From positions 1 to 20,968 of the IMG/VR virus record IMGVR_UViG_3300042090_000224: 20,968 nucleotides of DNA; one strand, written 5' to 3'. The translations under genes and the position numbers were made by a program. This DNA comes from a virus. The notes beneath the pieces were generated by a model. The model was given only the letters and a program-made list of their open reading frames with translations. It did no database searches and was not told the DNA's origin. This document shows, in pieces, positions 14,996-20,968 of this stretch (position 1 is the first letter of the stretch; every line of letters begins with the position of its first letter).

Positions 14996-15751
14996 CTATC
15001 CCCCTTGCGGAGGCGCAAGCGGCGACGGCTGCATAGTGGTTCCCGCCGGCGCTTCCGATTTCTTCCGGGCTTCTTCAACCGCTGCGCTGCCCTTGAGGTT
15101 CTGATATTGTTTCTCCCAATAATCCGCCATGCCTGGCGTCGTGCCGTCCTGCGAAAAGTTTTGCTGATAACCGGCAGCATAAATCATCGATGCCGCCAAG
15201 AATAAATCCGGCAGATAGGTCGAGAGAAATGTTGTGGGGTTCGTTGCCGATAATGGCGTTGGTCTCACGGTGCCGACAAACTCCACCGTGTAAGCTGCGT
15301 CAGGCGCAGGCGCAACGAGCATATTCGTAACGTTGCCAGTGGGGTTTACAGTCGTAGCGTTCAAAAGCGCATAATACTGCGGAATGCTTGGCGTTCCATT
15401 TTCATTTGCCGCGGCACTCCATATAAAATTGACAAAAGATACTGACGTGCGCAGTACCGGATTGCGCATTGCTCCAGGTGCATCAGGATTCGTTTGTGAA
15501 ACAGGGGTAATGAAATTCACATCATTGAGCACAATGACCGTGCTTGGGACGGGAACGTTGCGATTACCGGCCACCGCAAGAGAGGTTGCGGTTGTTTCGG
15601 TCGTGAGAAAGTCTAGTTCGCGGTAGATGCGCTGTTCGCTATAATCAATAATATTTGGTAATATGGCTGTAAGATCAGCAATGCCGGTGACATCATTCAT
15701 CACCAGATTATTTTGAAGTGCCGTTTGAAATGTTGAGTAGGTCAGGGACAT
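14996..15751 (-). CDS. Head-tail adaptor-like protein (SU10-type phage adaptor)
   Basis: 251 aa. The N-terminal helices (YSTFQTALQNNLVMND, then LPNIIDYSEQRIYRELDF) followed by beta-rich text with PQYYAL and YTVEFVGTVRPTPLS, and a helical end (YLPDLFLAASMIYAAGYQQN, DYWEKQYQNL), match the phage adaptor family described from SU10-like podoviruses, which links portal and tail. The last about 30 residues are Pro/Ala/Gln-rich and likely disordered. The start ATG 15751 overlaps the end of the signal-peptide fibre gene by ten bases. Neighbours (gp10-like, second adaptor-like protein) support a role at the connector. Confidence 0.65.
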   Translation of the reverse strand: MSLTYSTFQTALQNNLVMNDVTGIADLTAILPNIIDYSEQRIYRELDFLTTETTATSLAVAGNRNVPVPSTVIVLNDVNFITPVSQTNPDAPGAMRNPVLRTSVSFVNFIWSAAANENGTPSIPQYYALLNATTVNPTGNVTNMLVAPAPDAAYTVEFVGTVRPTPLSATNPTTFLSTYLPDLFLAASMIYAAGYQQNFSQDGTTPGMADYWEKQYQNLKGSAAVEEARKKSEAPAGTTMQPSPLAPPQGG

Positions 15752-17271
15752 GATGATTTCGCATAAAAGTTGCCAGCACTGTCAACACAGACGGTTAATG
15801 CTCCTGCTGTCGTCCCAATCGGTGCCGTCGTTCCAAGGCCTGTCACCGCCAATTTACTGAGAGGCGCGTTCGTGCCTATGCCGACGCTGTTATTGACGAT
15901 AACATTATCGCTGGCATTCACAAGAATGTCGCATCCCGAACCTGCCGTTCCCGAAGATGTGCCATTGCCGGAAATACAGACGGTACCTCCTGACTGTGGA
16001 TTTTGGATTGAGAACTGCTTATAGGCCGTGCCGCCGTTGATTGCCGAGTTCTGGCCGAAATATCCTACTGTCCCGATATTATCATCCCTCACGCGCATAT
16101 AGGAGCCGCCACCGCTTTGCTCATGCCCCAACACAGTTATGACAGAATTTCCAGAAGTGTTCGCCAATCCTATATTTCCCGAACTCGTGAGGTTGCCGGA
16201 AAAATCCACCTGAAGCTGCGATAGCGATCCAACGCTTAACGGTGCTGACGGATTCGATGTGCCTATGCCAACATTCGCGGAGTTAAAAATAACCTGATCC
16301 GTAGCATTGATGAATATATCGCAGCCTGTCGGCCCCCCCGAACCGGACGCTGTGCCATTGCCGGAAATGCAAACGGTGCCTCCTGACTGTGGATTTTGAA
16401 TGTCAAACTGCTCATAAACAGTACCGCCATTGACCACTGAATTTTGTCCTATATTTCCATAGGTGCCATCGGTTTCATCCTTCATCAAAATAATAGACCC
16501 AGTGCCACTTGTATGCTCGCCATCTATCGTCAAAACGGCGTTCCCTGCATTATTGATGACATTCATCAATCCGTTCGTCGTAACGTTTCCTTCGTAATCC
16601 ACATTGAAATTTGAGTAAGTACCGACGCTCAACAGCGATGTGGGATTCGTCGTGCCGATGCCGATATTGCCGGGGTTAGCTGATCCGGTTCCGAGAATAA
16701 TCATGCGATCCGAAAAACTTTCGCTTCCATATGTTCCCGAGACGGTTTTGAAATGCAGATTATTATCGCCGATAATCCCGATCTCCGCGCGCGCATTTCC
16801 GCCCGAACGCATGACGATACTGGCGTCATTATCATCGGCAATCTTGTCCATGACGGCATAGGTGCAGTCGGGTGCGCAATCCGAAACATAGTCCGCTGGA
16901 TAATTAACGGTGCCAAGGCGCGAAATGCGTACTGTCGCATCAAGGCCGACGCCTGTCGCTAATATTGTCGTTCCGATACCAACCGAACCAGCGACAAACA
17001 AATCAGCGCTTGAATCCGTGATGAGACCCGAATTGCCGGTGACTGTTGCGGTTGTTCCCGATGCCGAAAAATATCCGAGTTGGTATTGGGGACTGGCCGT
17101 AACGGTTCCGGTTCCGAACACAGAACCGGAAAGAGCGTAATTCGTCCCAGACCGGGCAATCGGCACCAAATCGCCGGATTGAATTGCCCCACCATTCAGC
17201 ATTTGGCTGATCTTCTCTTGCGCCCAAACCGGCGATGCCAAAAGCAGAAACAGGATAACGAGAAAACGCAT
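15742..17271 (-). CDS. Secreted-type fibre with two 131-residue repeats and paired cysteines
   Basis: 509 aa. Residues 1-17 form a Sec signal peptide (MRFLVILFLLLASPVWA before QE). KISQMLNGGAI..GDLVPIAR (20-40) is a common phage fibre N-terminal motif. Two tandem repeats (about 203-333 and 334-463) each start with (I/V)GIGT(T/S)NP and contain a QNS..NGGT.Y.QF.IQNPQSGGT block and VCISGNGT...GCDI. The tail is a VGIGTNAPLSKLAV block and a small C-terminal cap with a Cys pair (Cys495 and Cys508). Eight cysteines occur in four pairs (132/136, 301/317, 432/447, 495/508), which would suit disulfides in an oxidising compartment. It starts three bases after the zinc-ribbon gene with GGAG upstream. A signal peptide on a fibre placed among connector genes is unexpected; it may be exported or be anchored in another way. 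Confidence 0.7.
   Translation of the reverse strand: MRFLVILFLLLASPVWAQEKISQMLNGGAIQSGDLVPIARSGTNYALSGSVFGTGTVTASPQYQLGYFSASGTTATVTGNSGLITDSSADLFVAGSVGIGTTILATGVGLDATVRISRLGTVNYPADYVSDCAPDCTYAVMDKIADDNDASIVMRSGGNARAEIGIIGDNNLHFKTVSGTYGSESFSDRMIILGTGSANPGNIGIGTTNPTSLLSVGTYSNFNVDYEGNVTTNGLMNVINNAGNAVLTIDGEHTSGTGSIILMKDETDGTYGNIGQNSVVNGGTVYEQFDIQNPQSGGTVCISGNGTASGSGGPTGCDIFINATDQVIFNSANVGIGTSNPSAPLSVGSLSQLQVDFSGNLTSSGNIGLANTSGNSVITVLGHEQSGGGSYMRVRDDNIGTVGYFGQNSAINGGTAYKQFSIQNPQSGGTVCISGNGTSSGTAGSGCDILVNASDNVIVNNSVGIGTNAPLSKLAVTGLGTTAPIGTTAGALTVCVDSAGNFYAKSSCP
15883..16665 (-). repeat. Two tandem 131-residue fibre repeats
   Basis: Unit A is 16273-16665 and unit B 15883-16272. The period is 393 bases; DNA identity is highest around the segment encoding NPQSGGTVCISGNGT (near 15961 and 16354 in plus-strand coordinates). 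This is an in-frame duplication that could expand or contract by recombination. Confidence 0.7.
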
Positions 17272-17273
17272 AT

Positions 17274-17690
17274 CTACTCCAACTCTATCGGCTGGCCGGT
17301 TTCAAGGGCAATGTAACCAGCGCCGCTTTCAAGTTCTATATTTCCGCCCACCTGCGGCGTCGGAGCGAATGGCGCAGGGCCAAAGATAATCTCTTGCGCC
17401 GACAAAGGCGGCGGCGGAGGGCCTTCCTGCGAAGCGTAGAAGCCGGGGCGCGGGTCTTTGATCGGAATTGGATCGGGGGGGACGATGATGGGTTTAAGCT
17501 GAGGTTGCGGCGTATCGAGACAGCGCGGACATTTAAGCAACTTGAGATTCTGAAGATTGCGACCGCGAAAATCATATTGCCATTGTAGATCAGTCCTCAT
17601 CCATTTAAATCCGCAATCATCACAGATTCCGCACGGTTCTGGCGCTGAAGGATCAGTGTAGGCGCGTCCCTGTAAGTTGCCGATGCTCAT
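17274..17690 (-). CDS. Conserved phage zinc-ribbon protein
   Basis: 138 aa. Residues 8-60 hold a conserved phage pattern: GRAYTDPSAPEPCGICDDCG, then DLQWQYDFRGRNLQNLKLL and CPRC at 54-57, followed by LDTPQPQLKPIIVPPDPIPI. Cys23, Cys26, Cys54 and Cys57 would bind one zinc. The C-terminal half is Pro/Gly-rich and ends with two similar strands. Such proteins recur in podovirus structural operons without an assigned function. ATG 17690 overlaps the adaptor-like stop (ATGA). A structural cap or assembly role is possible; a DNA-binding regulator is less likely in this position. Confidence 0.68.
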   Translation of the reverse strand: MSIGNLQGRAYTDPSAPEPCGICDDCGFKWMRTDLQWQYDFRGRNLQNLKLLKCPRCLDTPQPQLKPIIVPPDPIPIKDPRPGFYASQEGPPPPPLSAQEIIFGPAPFAPTPQVGGNIELESGAGYIALETGQPIELE

Positions 17691-18871
17691 TGAAAATACC
17701 CACTGAAATCAGGATCAAGAAAAAGCCCCACGCGCTCACGATCTTCGCTCATTGCGAGAGCTCTCGCCGCATCCGCATCCATCTTCCTTTGTGCTTCCAA
17801 AGGCTGCGCCCATTCTTTCGAGAGGAACCAACTCAAATCCGCCGTCAACGCCTCAAGGAAGCGATACGGGATCGCTGCCGTCTGGCCTCCTTGAGGGTTC
17901 TCTACCTGTATCTGCGCTGACCTGTAGTATAGCAGTTCATAAGGCCCGTTTCCATCCGGCACTTGCCACAAAGTAAGCGTTGGCGACAGCAAGCGGTCGA
18001 ACCACATGATCGTCGGGAAGCCTTGCAGGGTCTTGTCCGGCAAAGCCGAGTAATCGGTGCGTGAAATAGGGTTCATCACGCGGTCAACATATTGCGCGTT
18101 TGTATCTTGGCCGGTAAGCTGCGCCTGTCCGGTATTTTCCGCCAAGGTTGCAACGCTGGATGCTGGATAAGCCGCGTTGATGGTGAAATTATTGGCGTCC
18201 ACAATCGAAGTGATGTTGTAACTCGCGTAAAGTGTGATACCGCCCAAGGTCGTCGCCACTTGCACAACAAAAGGCTGTCCAGCGAGATACCCGTGGTTGT
18301 TGAGCAGGACATTTACGGTGGAGGATTGAGCCTCCGTTGTGAAAACAGGAACTGAACCTGCATTCGGAACGCCTGCCGTGGCCGCGCTTGCCGCCGTAAT
18401 CGTGAAATCATTGCTGTCGAGGACGGAAACGACTTGATAAAATCCATACAGGACGATGCCGCCAATCGAAACCGGAATAATGATATTGATCCAGTTTGAA
18501 ACGGAAAGACCGTTTGACGGCCATGTGATTTTCACGGTGGAGGAGTTTATCGTCGTCGTGATATTCGGCGCGGCATTGTAAGGATCACCCATAGGAAACA
18601 GACGGATATAGGCATCCAGAACCATGATTGTGTCTGCCGGGACGCTGTAGGTCGTTATGCCTTGGACGAGCGGGACGGTTTGGAAGTCTACGGTCCATAA
18701 ATTTACGCCGGCGTTGCTCCATGCAGCCTGCACAAGATTAAGCGCCATACGCGCGCTAACCATATGCTCGTTCGTGATCTTAGCGGAATAAATGCCGATA
18801 CGACGAAACGCCGTCAGAACGATGTCGGCGTTAGTTGGGTTGAATGCTGTCGTTCCGCTAAGATTACTCAC
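17687..18871 (-). CDS. Head-tail adaptor / tail accessory-like protein with inserted paired beta module
   Basis: 394 aa, starting at GTG 18871 with AAGGGA just upstream. Residues 8-60 (FNPTNADIVLTAFRRIGIY, RMALNLVQAAWSNAGVNLWT) form the helical start of phage adaptor or tail accessory proteins, comparable to P22 gp4-type factors. The C-terminal helices (AIPYRFLEALTADLSWFLSK, then KMDADAARALAMSEDRER) return to that fold. Between them, residues 102-255 are a two-repeat beta insertion shared with the gp10-like protein. TLQGFPTIMWFDRLLSP..LTLWQVP (281-305) is a typical conserved stretch of the family. The protein likely joins portal to tail hub; the exact homologue in model phages is uncertain. 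Confidence 0.65.
   Translation of the reverse strand: MSNLSGTTAFNPTNADIVLTAFRRIGIYSAKITNEHMVSARMALNLVQAAWSNAGVNLWTVDFQTVPLVQGITTYSVPADTIMVLDAYIRLFPMGDPYNAAPNITTTINSSTVKITWPSNGLSVSNWINIIIPVSIGGIVLYGFYQVVSVLDSNDFTITAASAATAGVPNAGSVPVFTTEAQSSTVNVLLNNHGYLAGQPFVVQVATTLGGITLYASYNITSIVDANNFTINAAYPASSVATLAENTGQAQLTGQDTNAQYVDRVMNPISRTDYSALPDKTLQGFPTIMWFDRLLSPTLTLWQVPDGNGPYELLYYRSAQIQVENPQGGQTAAIPYRFLEALTADLSWFLSKEWAQPLEAQRKMDADAARALAMSEDRERVGLFLDPDFSGYFQ
18107..18568 (-). repeat. Paired beta module, copy in the adaptor-like protein
   Basis: Residues about 102-255: first sub-repeat with PVSIGGIVLYGFYQV and DSNDFTITAAS, second with TTLGGITLYASYNI and DANNFTINAAY. It matches the module in the gp10-like protein at 13930-14391 in order, length and position. 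Confidence 0.7.
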
Positions 18872-18894
18872 AGTCCCTTGCTTTCTAGGGCTGC

Positions 18895-19437
18895 CTAACC
18901 TTTGCTACGCCCCGCATGATGCCACTTCTTCATCGTTTCCGCACGAATAGCATCACGGCGGATTTCAGGGTTGCGAGAATTAGCCGCTTGAGACAGACGT
19001 TTTGCGGGAATTTTCTTGTCTTCCGCTATCCCTAACTCACGATGCAGCTTTCCCTTTTCTCCCCCCGGATGGAAATTCGGTGTTTTGCCACCACTCGCCC
19101 GTCCCCCACAGGCATAACTTCGGTCAGGGTCATCGCCCTTGGGGCCATCGCCTTCATGGCCCTGCCCGGCCTCATCTTTGGCGGCAGCCGTTTTCTTGGA
19201 TGCCGAAGAGAACACGGAACCGCCGGAAGCGCGGCGCGGTTTCTTGTCGGGACGCCCCTTGCTCTTTTCTTTCTCGACAGCGCCACCCTTCTTGTGCTTT
19301 TTGCCGCCCTTCTTGAAGCTTTCGCTCTTGTCCTTGTCTTCGCTCATTTCCGGCGAACCGACAGCGTTATATTCATGATCCACGCCGCCGCCTTTGGCTT
19401 TGTGCTTTATCTTCATTTTCATGTGACGTGCAGCCAT
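18895..19437 (-). CDS. Lys/Gly-rich basic virion-operon protein with Gly-Gly motifs
   Basis: 180 aa from ATG 19437, with AGGAG well placed upstream. The N-terminal two thirds are highly basic and probably disordered (KMKIKHKAKGGG, KKGGKKHKKGGAVEKEK, RRASGGSVF, CGGRASGGK). The C-terminal about 45 residues are a small helical domain (GKLHRELGIAEDKKIPAKRL, then AANSRNPEIRRDAIRAETMK) that I recognise as recurrent at the end of phage proteins of this kind. Its place between a decoration-type protein and the adaptor suggests a head-associated or DNA-contacting role. The Gly-Gly segments resemble those of the 166-aa and 1184-aa proteins. Confidence 0.58.
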   Translation of the reverse strand: MAARHMKMKIKHKAKGGGVDHEYNAVGSPEMSEDKDKSESFKKGGKKHKKGGAVEKEKSKGRPDKKPRRASGGSVFSSASKKTAAAKDEAGQGHEGDGPKGDDPDRSYACGGRASGGKTPNFHPGGEKGKLHRELGIAEDKKIPAKRLSQAANSRNPEIRRDAIRAETMKKWHHAGRSKG

Positions 19438-19447
19438 TTTCAGTCTC

Positions 19448-20098
19448 CTACGCGCCTGCTAGGAACGGAACAACCAGACGCGCTTGGGCTGTTCCTGTGC
19501 CTGATGTATTTGTCAGGCGGATCATTGTGAAGGGGCCGGTAACGGTGCTTTGCTGGTTTGCGGTGAGCGCATTCCAACCGGATATCGGATACCAATCGGG
19601 ACTGTTGTTAGCCAAATCCCACAATGGCGATAAGTCCGTCATCGAACCTTCGAGTCCAGTTGTAACGGTGCCGGTAATTTCAAGCGCGGCCCCGTAATTC
19701 GCCGGATTGATGAATGTATCTACGATGTAAGGAGCCGTTGAACCAACTGCGCTAGTCCCTGACGTAACCGTGCTTGCCGTATTGCCTGATGGAGTCTCGG
19801 ATGTGACGGTCAGAAAATCATGAGCCGTTTGTGCAACGCCCACATTGGCTCCCGCAAGAATCTCGGTTTGCTGACGCCCATAACGGTCCGTCCCGACGAT
19901 AGTAAATGTGATACCGCTATCGTTGCCTGCCGACGTTATAATGACGCGACGAGCCGGAACCAGCGTAGCCACACCGCCGCTCACCAGTGAACCGCTCAAG
20001 GTCAGCGGCGTAGCGGCTGTGCCGGATTGCGACGCAGCAATGCCAGTTGCCGCTGCGGCGGGTAGTTGCAGGGTCAAAATGGGCGCATTGAAAGCCAT
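19448..20098 (-). CDS. Putative virion surface / decoration-type protein
   Basis: 216 aa, almost wholly beta-type and rich in Thr, Ser, Gly and Ala. RRVIITSAGNDSGITFTIVG followed by TDRYGRQQTE forms a pattern I associate with phage hypothetical structural proteins placed after the capsid genes; the end has TMIRLTNTSGTGTAQARLVV, a typical last strand pair. The start ATG 20098 has GAGG eight bases upstream. Two cysteines or fewer, no signal peptide. Head decoration or minor capsid is inferred from position and composition only. Confidence 0.5.
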   Translation of the reverse strand: MAFNAPILTLQLPAAAATGIAASQSGTAATPLTLSGSLVSGGVATLVPARRVIITSAGNDSGITFTIVGTDRYGRQQTEILAGANVGVAQTAHDFLTVTSETPSGNTASTVTSGTSAVGSTAPYIVDTFINPANYGAALEITGTVTTGLEGSMTDLSPLWDLANNSPDWYPISGWNALTANQQSTVTGPFTMIRLTNTSGTGTAQARLVVPFLAGA

Positions 20099-20108
20099 TT
20101 AATCAACC

Positions 20109-20968
20109 TCACACGGTAGCGATGGCCTTGCCGCCAGAGGTTGAAGGGATAGACATATTGATGTAAACAGCGCCGGATGCACTGGTTTCAATAGCCGTGA
20201 TATCGCCGAACGTCGTGCATTGATCGAGCAGGATTGCGCCGCCAGCCGAGCCGCTTACATTAAAACACTGCGCCATTGCCGAACCGCCAGTGAATGAAGT
20301 AAAGCGGCAACCAACGAACCGAACCCAGCGGTCAATACCTGCCGCGCCAACAAGAACATGGCTTGAAGCCGTTCCTGACGAACCAAGATCAGACGCAAAA
20401 TCGCAATTCTCGAATGTCAGACGCGGTGCCCCCCCTGTAATCTCAAGCGTGTAATTTGTCGCGTTGCGGACTTCGGTATCAGCCCCGAAATAGCAGTTAC
20501 GCCATACCGACTCACCGCTGTTGTTATTGAACTTGAAAGCACGGGCAGTCGTGATATTCGCCGTTCCAGTTGAAACTGTCCCGTCGCCGAAGCCCTGGAA
20601 ATTGACTCCATCGTAGCAACTACGTCCACCGGTATCTTCCCAGCAATTCGAGTTATTGGAGGCCGAGTTAAAGGCGTAAAACGTGCCGAAGTTCTTGAAA
20701 TGGCAACCTGAAGCCGTTACGCTGACAAGCGGCGTAAAGGCTGTCGTCCCACTCGTGCTGATACGGGCGCGCTGGCCGACTGCAAGGGGGGCATCAGCAC
20801 CAATTAAGTGAACCTGATTTTTGTTCCAGACCAGAGTCGATGTAAGATGAATGGTGCCTACAAAAATGACTGTATCGTTTTGATTGGCAGTACATTGTGA
20901 GAGGGCTTGCGTCAGCGTCTTAAATGGATCACCAGCACCACCTGTATTGCCATCGCTACCTGTGGTCT
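20109..20968 (-). CDS. Pectate-lyase-like beta-helix virion protein (partial, N-terminus beyond window)
   Basis: The frame is open from the window edge to TGA 20109-20111, 286 codons, read by hand. The visible start has GNTGGAGDPFKTLTQALSQC, NDTVIFVGTIHL and VHLIGADAP, the typical lead-in of right-handed parallel beta-helix (pectate-lyase-like) proteins. A series of rungs follows, each with an aromatic/Cys pair: GCHFKNFG, NCYFGA, ENCDFAS, GCRFTSF, DQCTTFG. The spacing of about 25-40 residues fits helix turns with stacked cysteines. No catalytic residues can be identified. It lies upstream of head and connector genes, so it may be a capsid-surface fibre or decoration rather than a tail spike. 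Confidence 0.62.
   Translation of the reverse strand, partial: TTGSDGNTGGAGDPFKTLTQALSQCTANQNDTVIFVGTIHLTSTLVWNKNQVHLIGADAPLAVGQRARISTSGTTAFTPLVSVTASGCHFKNFGTFYAFNSASNNSNCWEDTGGRSCYDGVNFQGFGDGTVSTGTANITTARAFKFNNNSGESVWRNCYFGADTEVRNATNYTLEITGGAPRLTFENCDFASDLGSSGTASSHVLVGAAGIDRWVRFVGCRFTSFTGGSAMAQCFNVSGSAGGAILLDQCTTFGDITAIETSASGAVYINMSIPSTSGGKAIATV

Noticed and set aside
19042-19530. A 162-residue hydrophobic open frame on the plus strand
   Set aside because: It lies antisense to the Lys/Gly-rich gene; complements of lysine codons give Phe and Leu, so the membrane-like composition is an artefact. It has no ribosome-binding site of note and disagrees with the direction of all genes.
1-20968. 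CRISPR arrays, tRNA genes, insertion sequences or attachment sites
   Set aside because: I found no spaced direct repeats of CRISPR type, no cloverleaf-like stretch and no transposase or integrase; the non-coding space is too small to hold most of these.

Overview
The window is a stretch of the late (virion) module of a tailed double-stranded DNA bacteriophage. Every supportable gene is on the minus strand, so transcription runs from position 20968 towards position 1. The order (capsid-proximal beta-helix protein, adaptor-like proteins, a P22 gp10-like stabilisation/hub protein, fibres, then two very large internal-virion-type proteins), with no tape measure, sheath or major tail tube gene, points to a short-tailed (podovirus-like) phage. 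The host is probably Gram-negative: there are Shine-Dalgarno sites, a near-perfect sigma-70 promoter, and Sec-type signal peptides ending in Ala-x-Ala before Gln. I see no terminase, portal, major capsid, replication, integrase or lysis enzyme gene, so I cannot name the phage or host or tell phage from prophage.

Layout in transcription order. 20968-18895: a truncated beta-helix surface protein, a 216-residue putative decoration-type protein and a Lys/Gly-rich protein. 18871-12374: head-tail junction genes, namely an adaptor-like protein carrying an inserted paired beta module, a zinc-ribbon protein, a signal-peptide-bearing fibre, an SU10-type adaptor-like protein, a small unknown, a gp10-like protein carrying the same inserted module, and a short fibre-like protein. 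12364-11055: a Lys-tailed unknown, a Gly-Gly-motif protein and a first GNAT acetyltransferase. 11054-10968: an 87-base gap with a strong promoter and a leader element. 10967-8285: a gp53-like tail fibre, a DUF4376/fibre-assembly-like protein, a small conserved phage protein and a second, paralogous GNAT. 8291-1705: two giant virion proteins (1184 and 1011 aa), the second ending in a polyvalent-protein inorganic pyrophosphatase domain. 1704-1617: a second 88-base gap repeating the leader element. 1616-1: a 49-residue secreted peptide and a long secreted fibre whose N-terminus is a paralogue of that peptide; the fibre is cut by the window edge.

Genes are packed with ATGA, TAATG or few-base junctions, which implies translational coupling in one long operon. 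The only non-coding stretches over 50 bases are the two promoter/leader gaps, both placed directly before fibre genes; no stretch over 300 bases lacks a gene. The most unusual points are: (i) the repeated promoter-leader element before both downstream fibre units; (ii) three predicted Sec-exported proteins, two of them fibres, with paired cysteines, inside a virion operon; (iii) the same two-repeat beta module inserted at the same place in two different head-tail junction proteins; (iv) a Gly-Gly / Asn-Leu-Pro motif set recurring in several virion proteins; (v) paralogous GNATs bracketing the fibre cassette.
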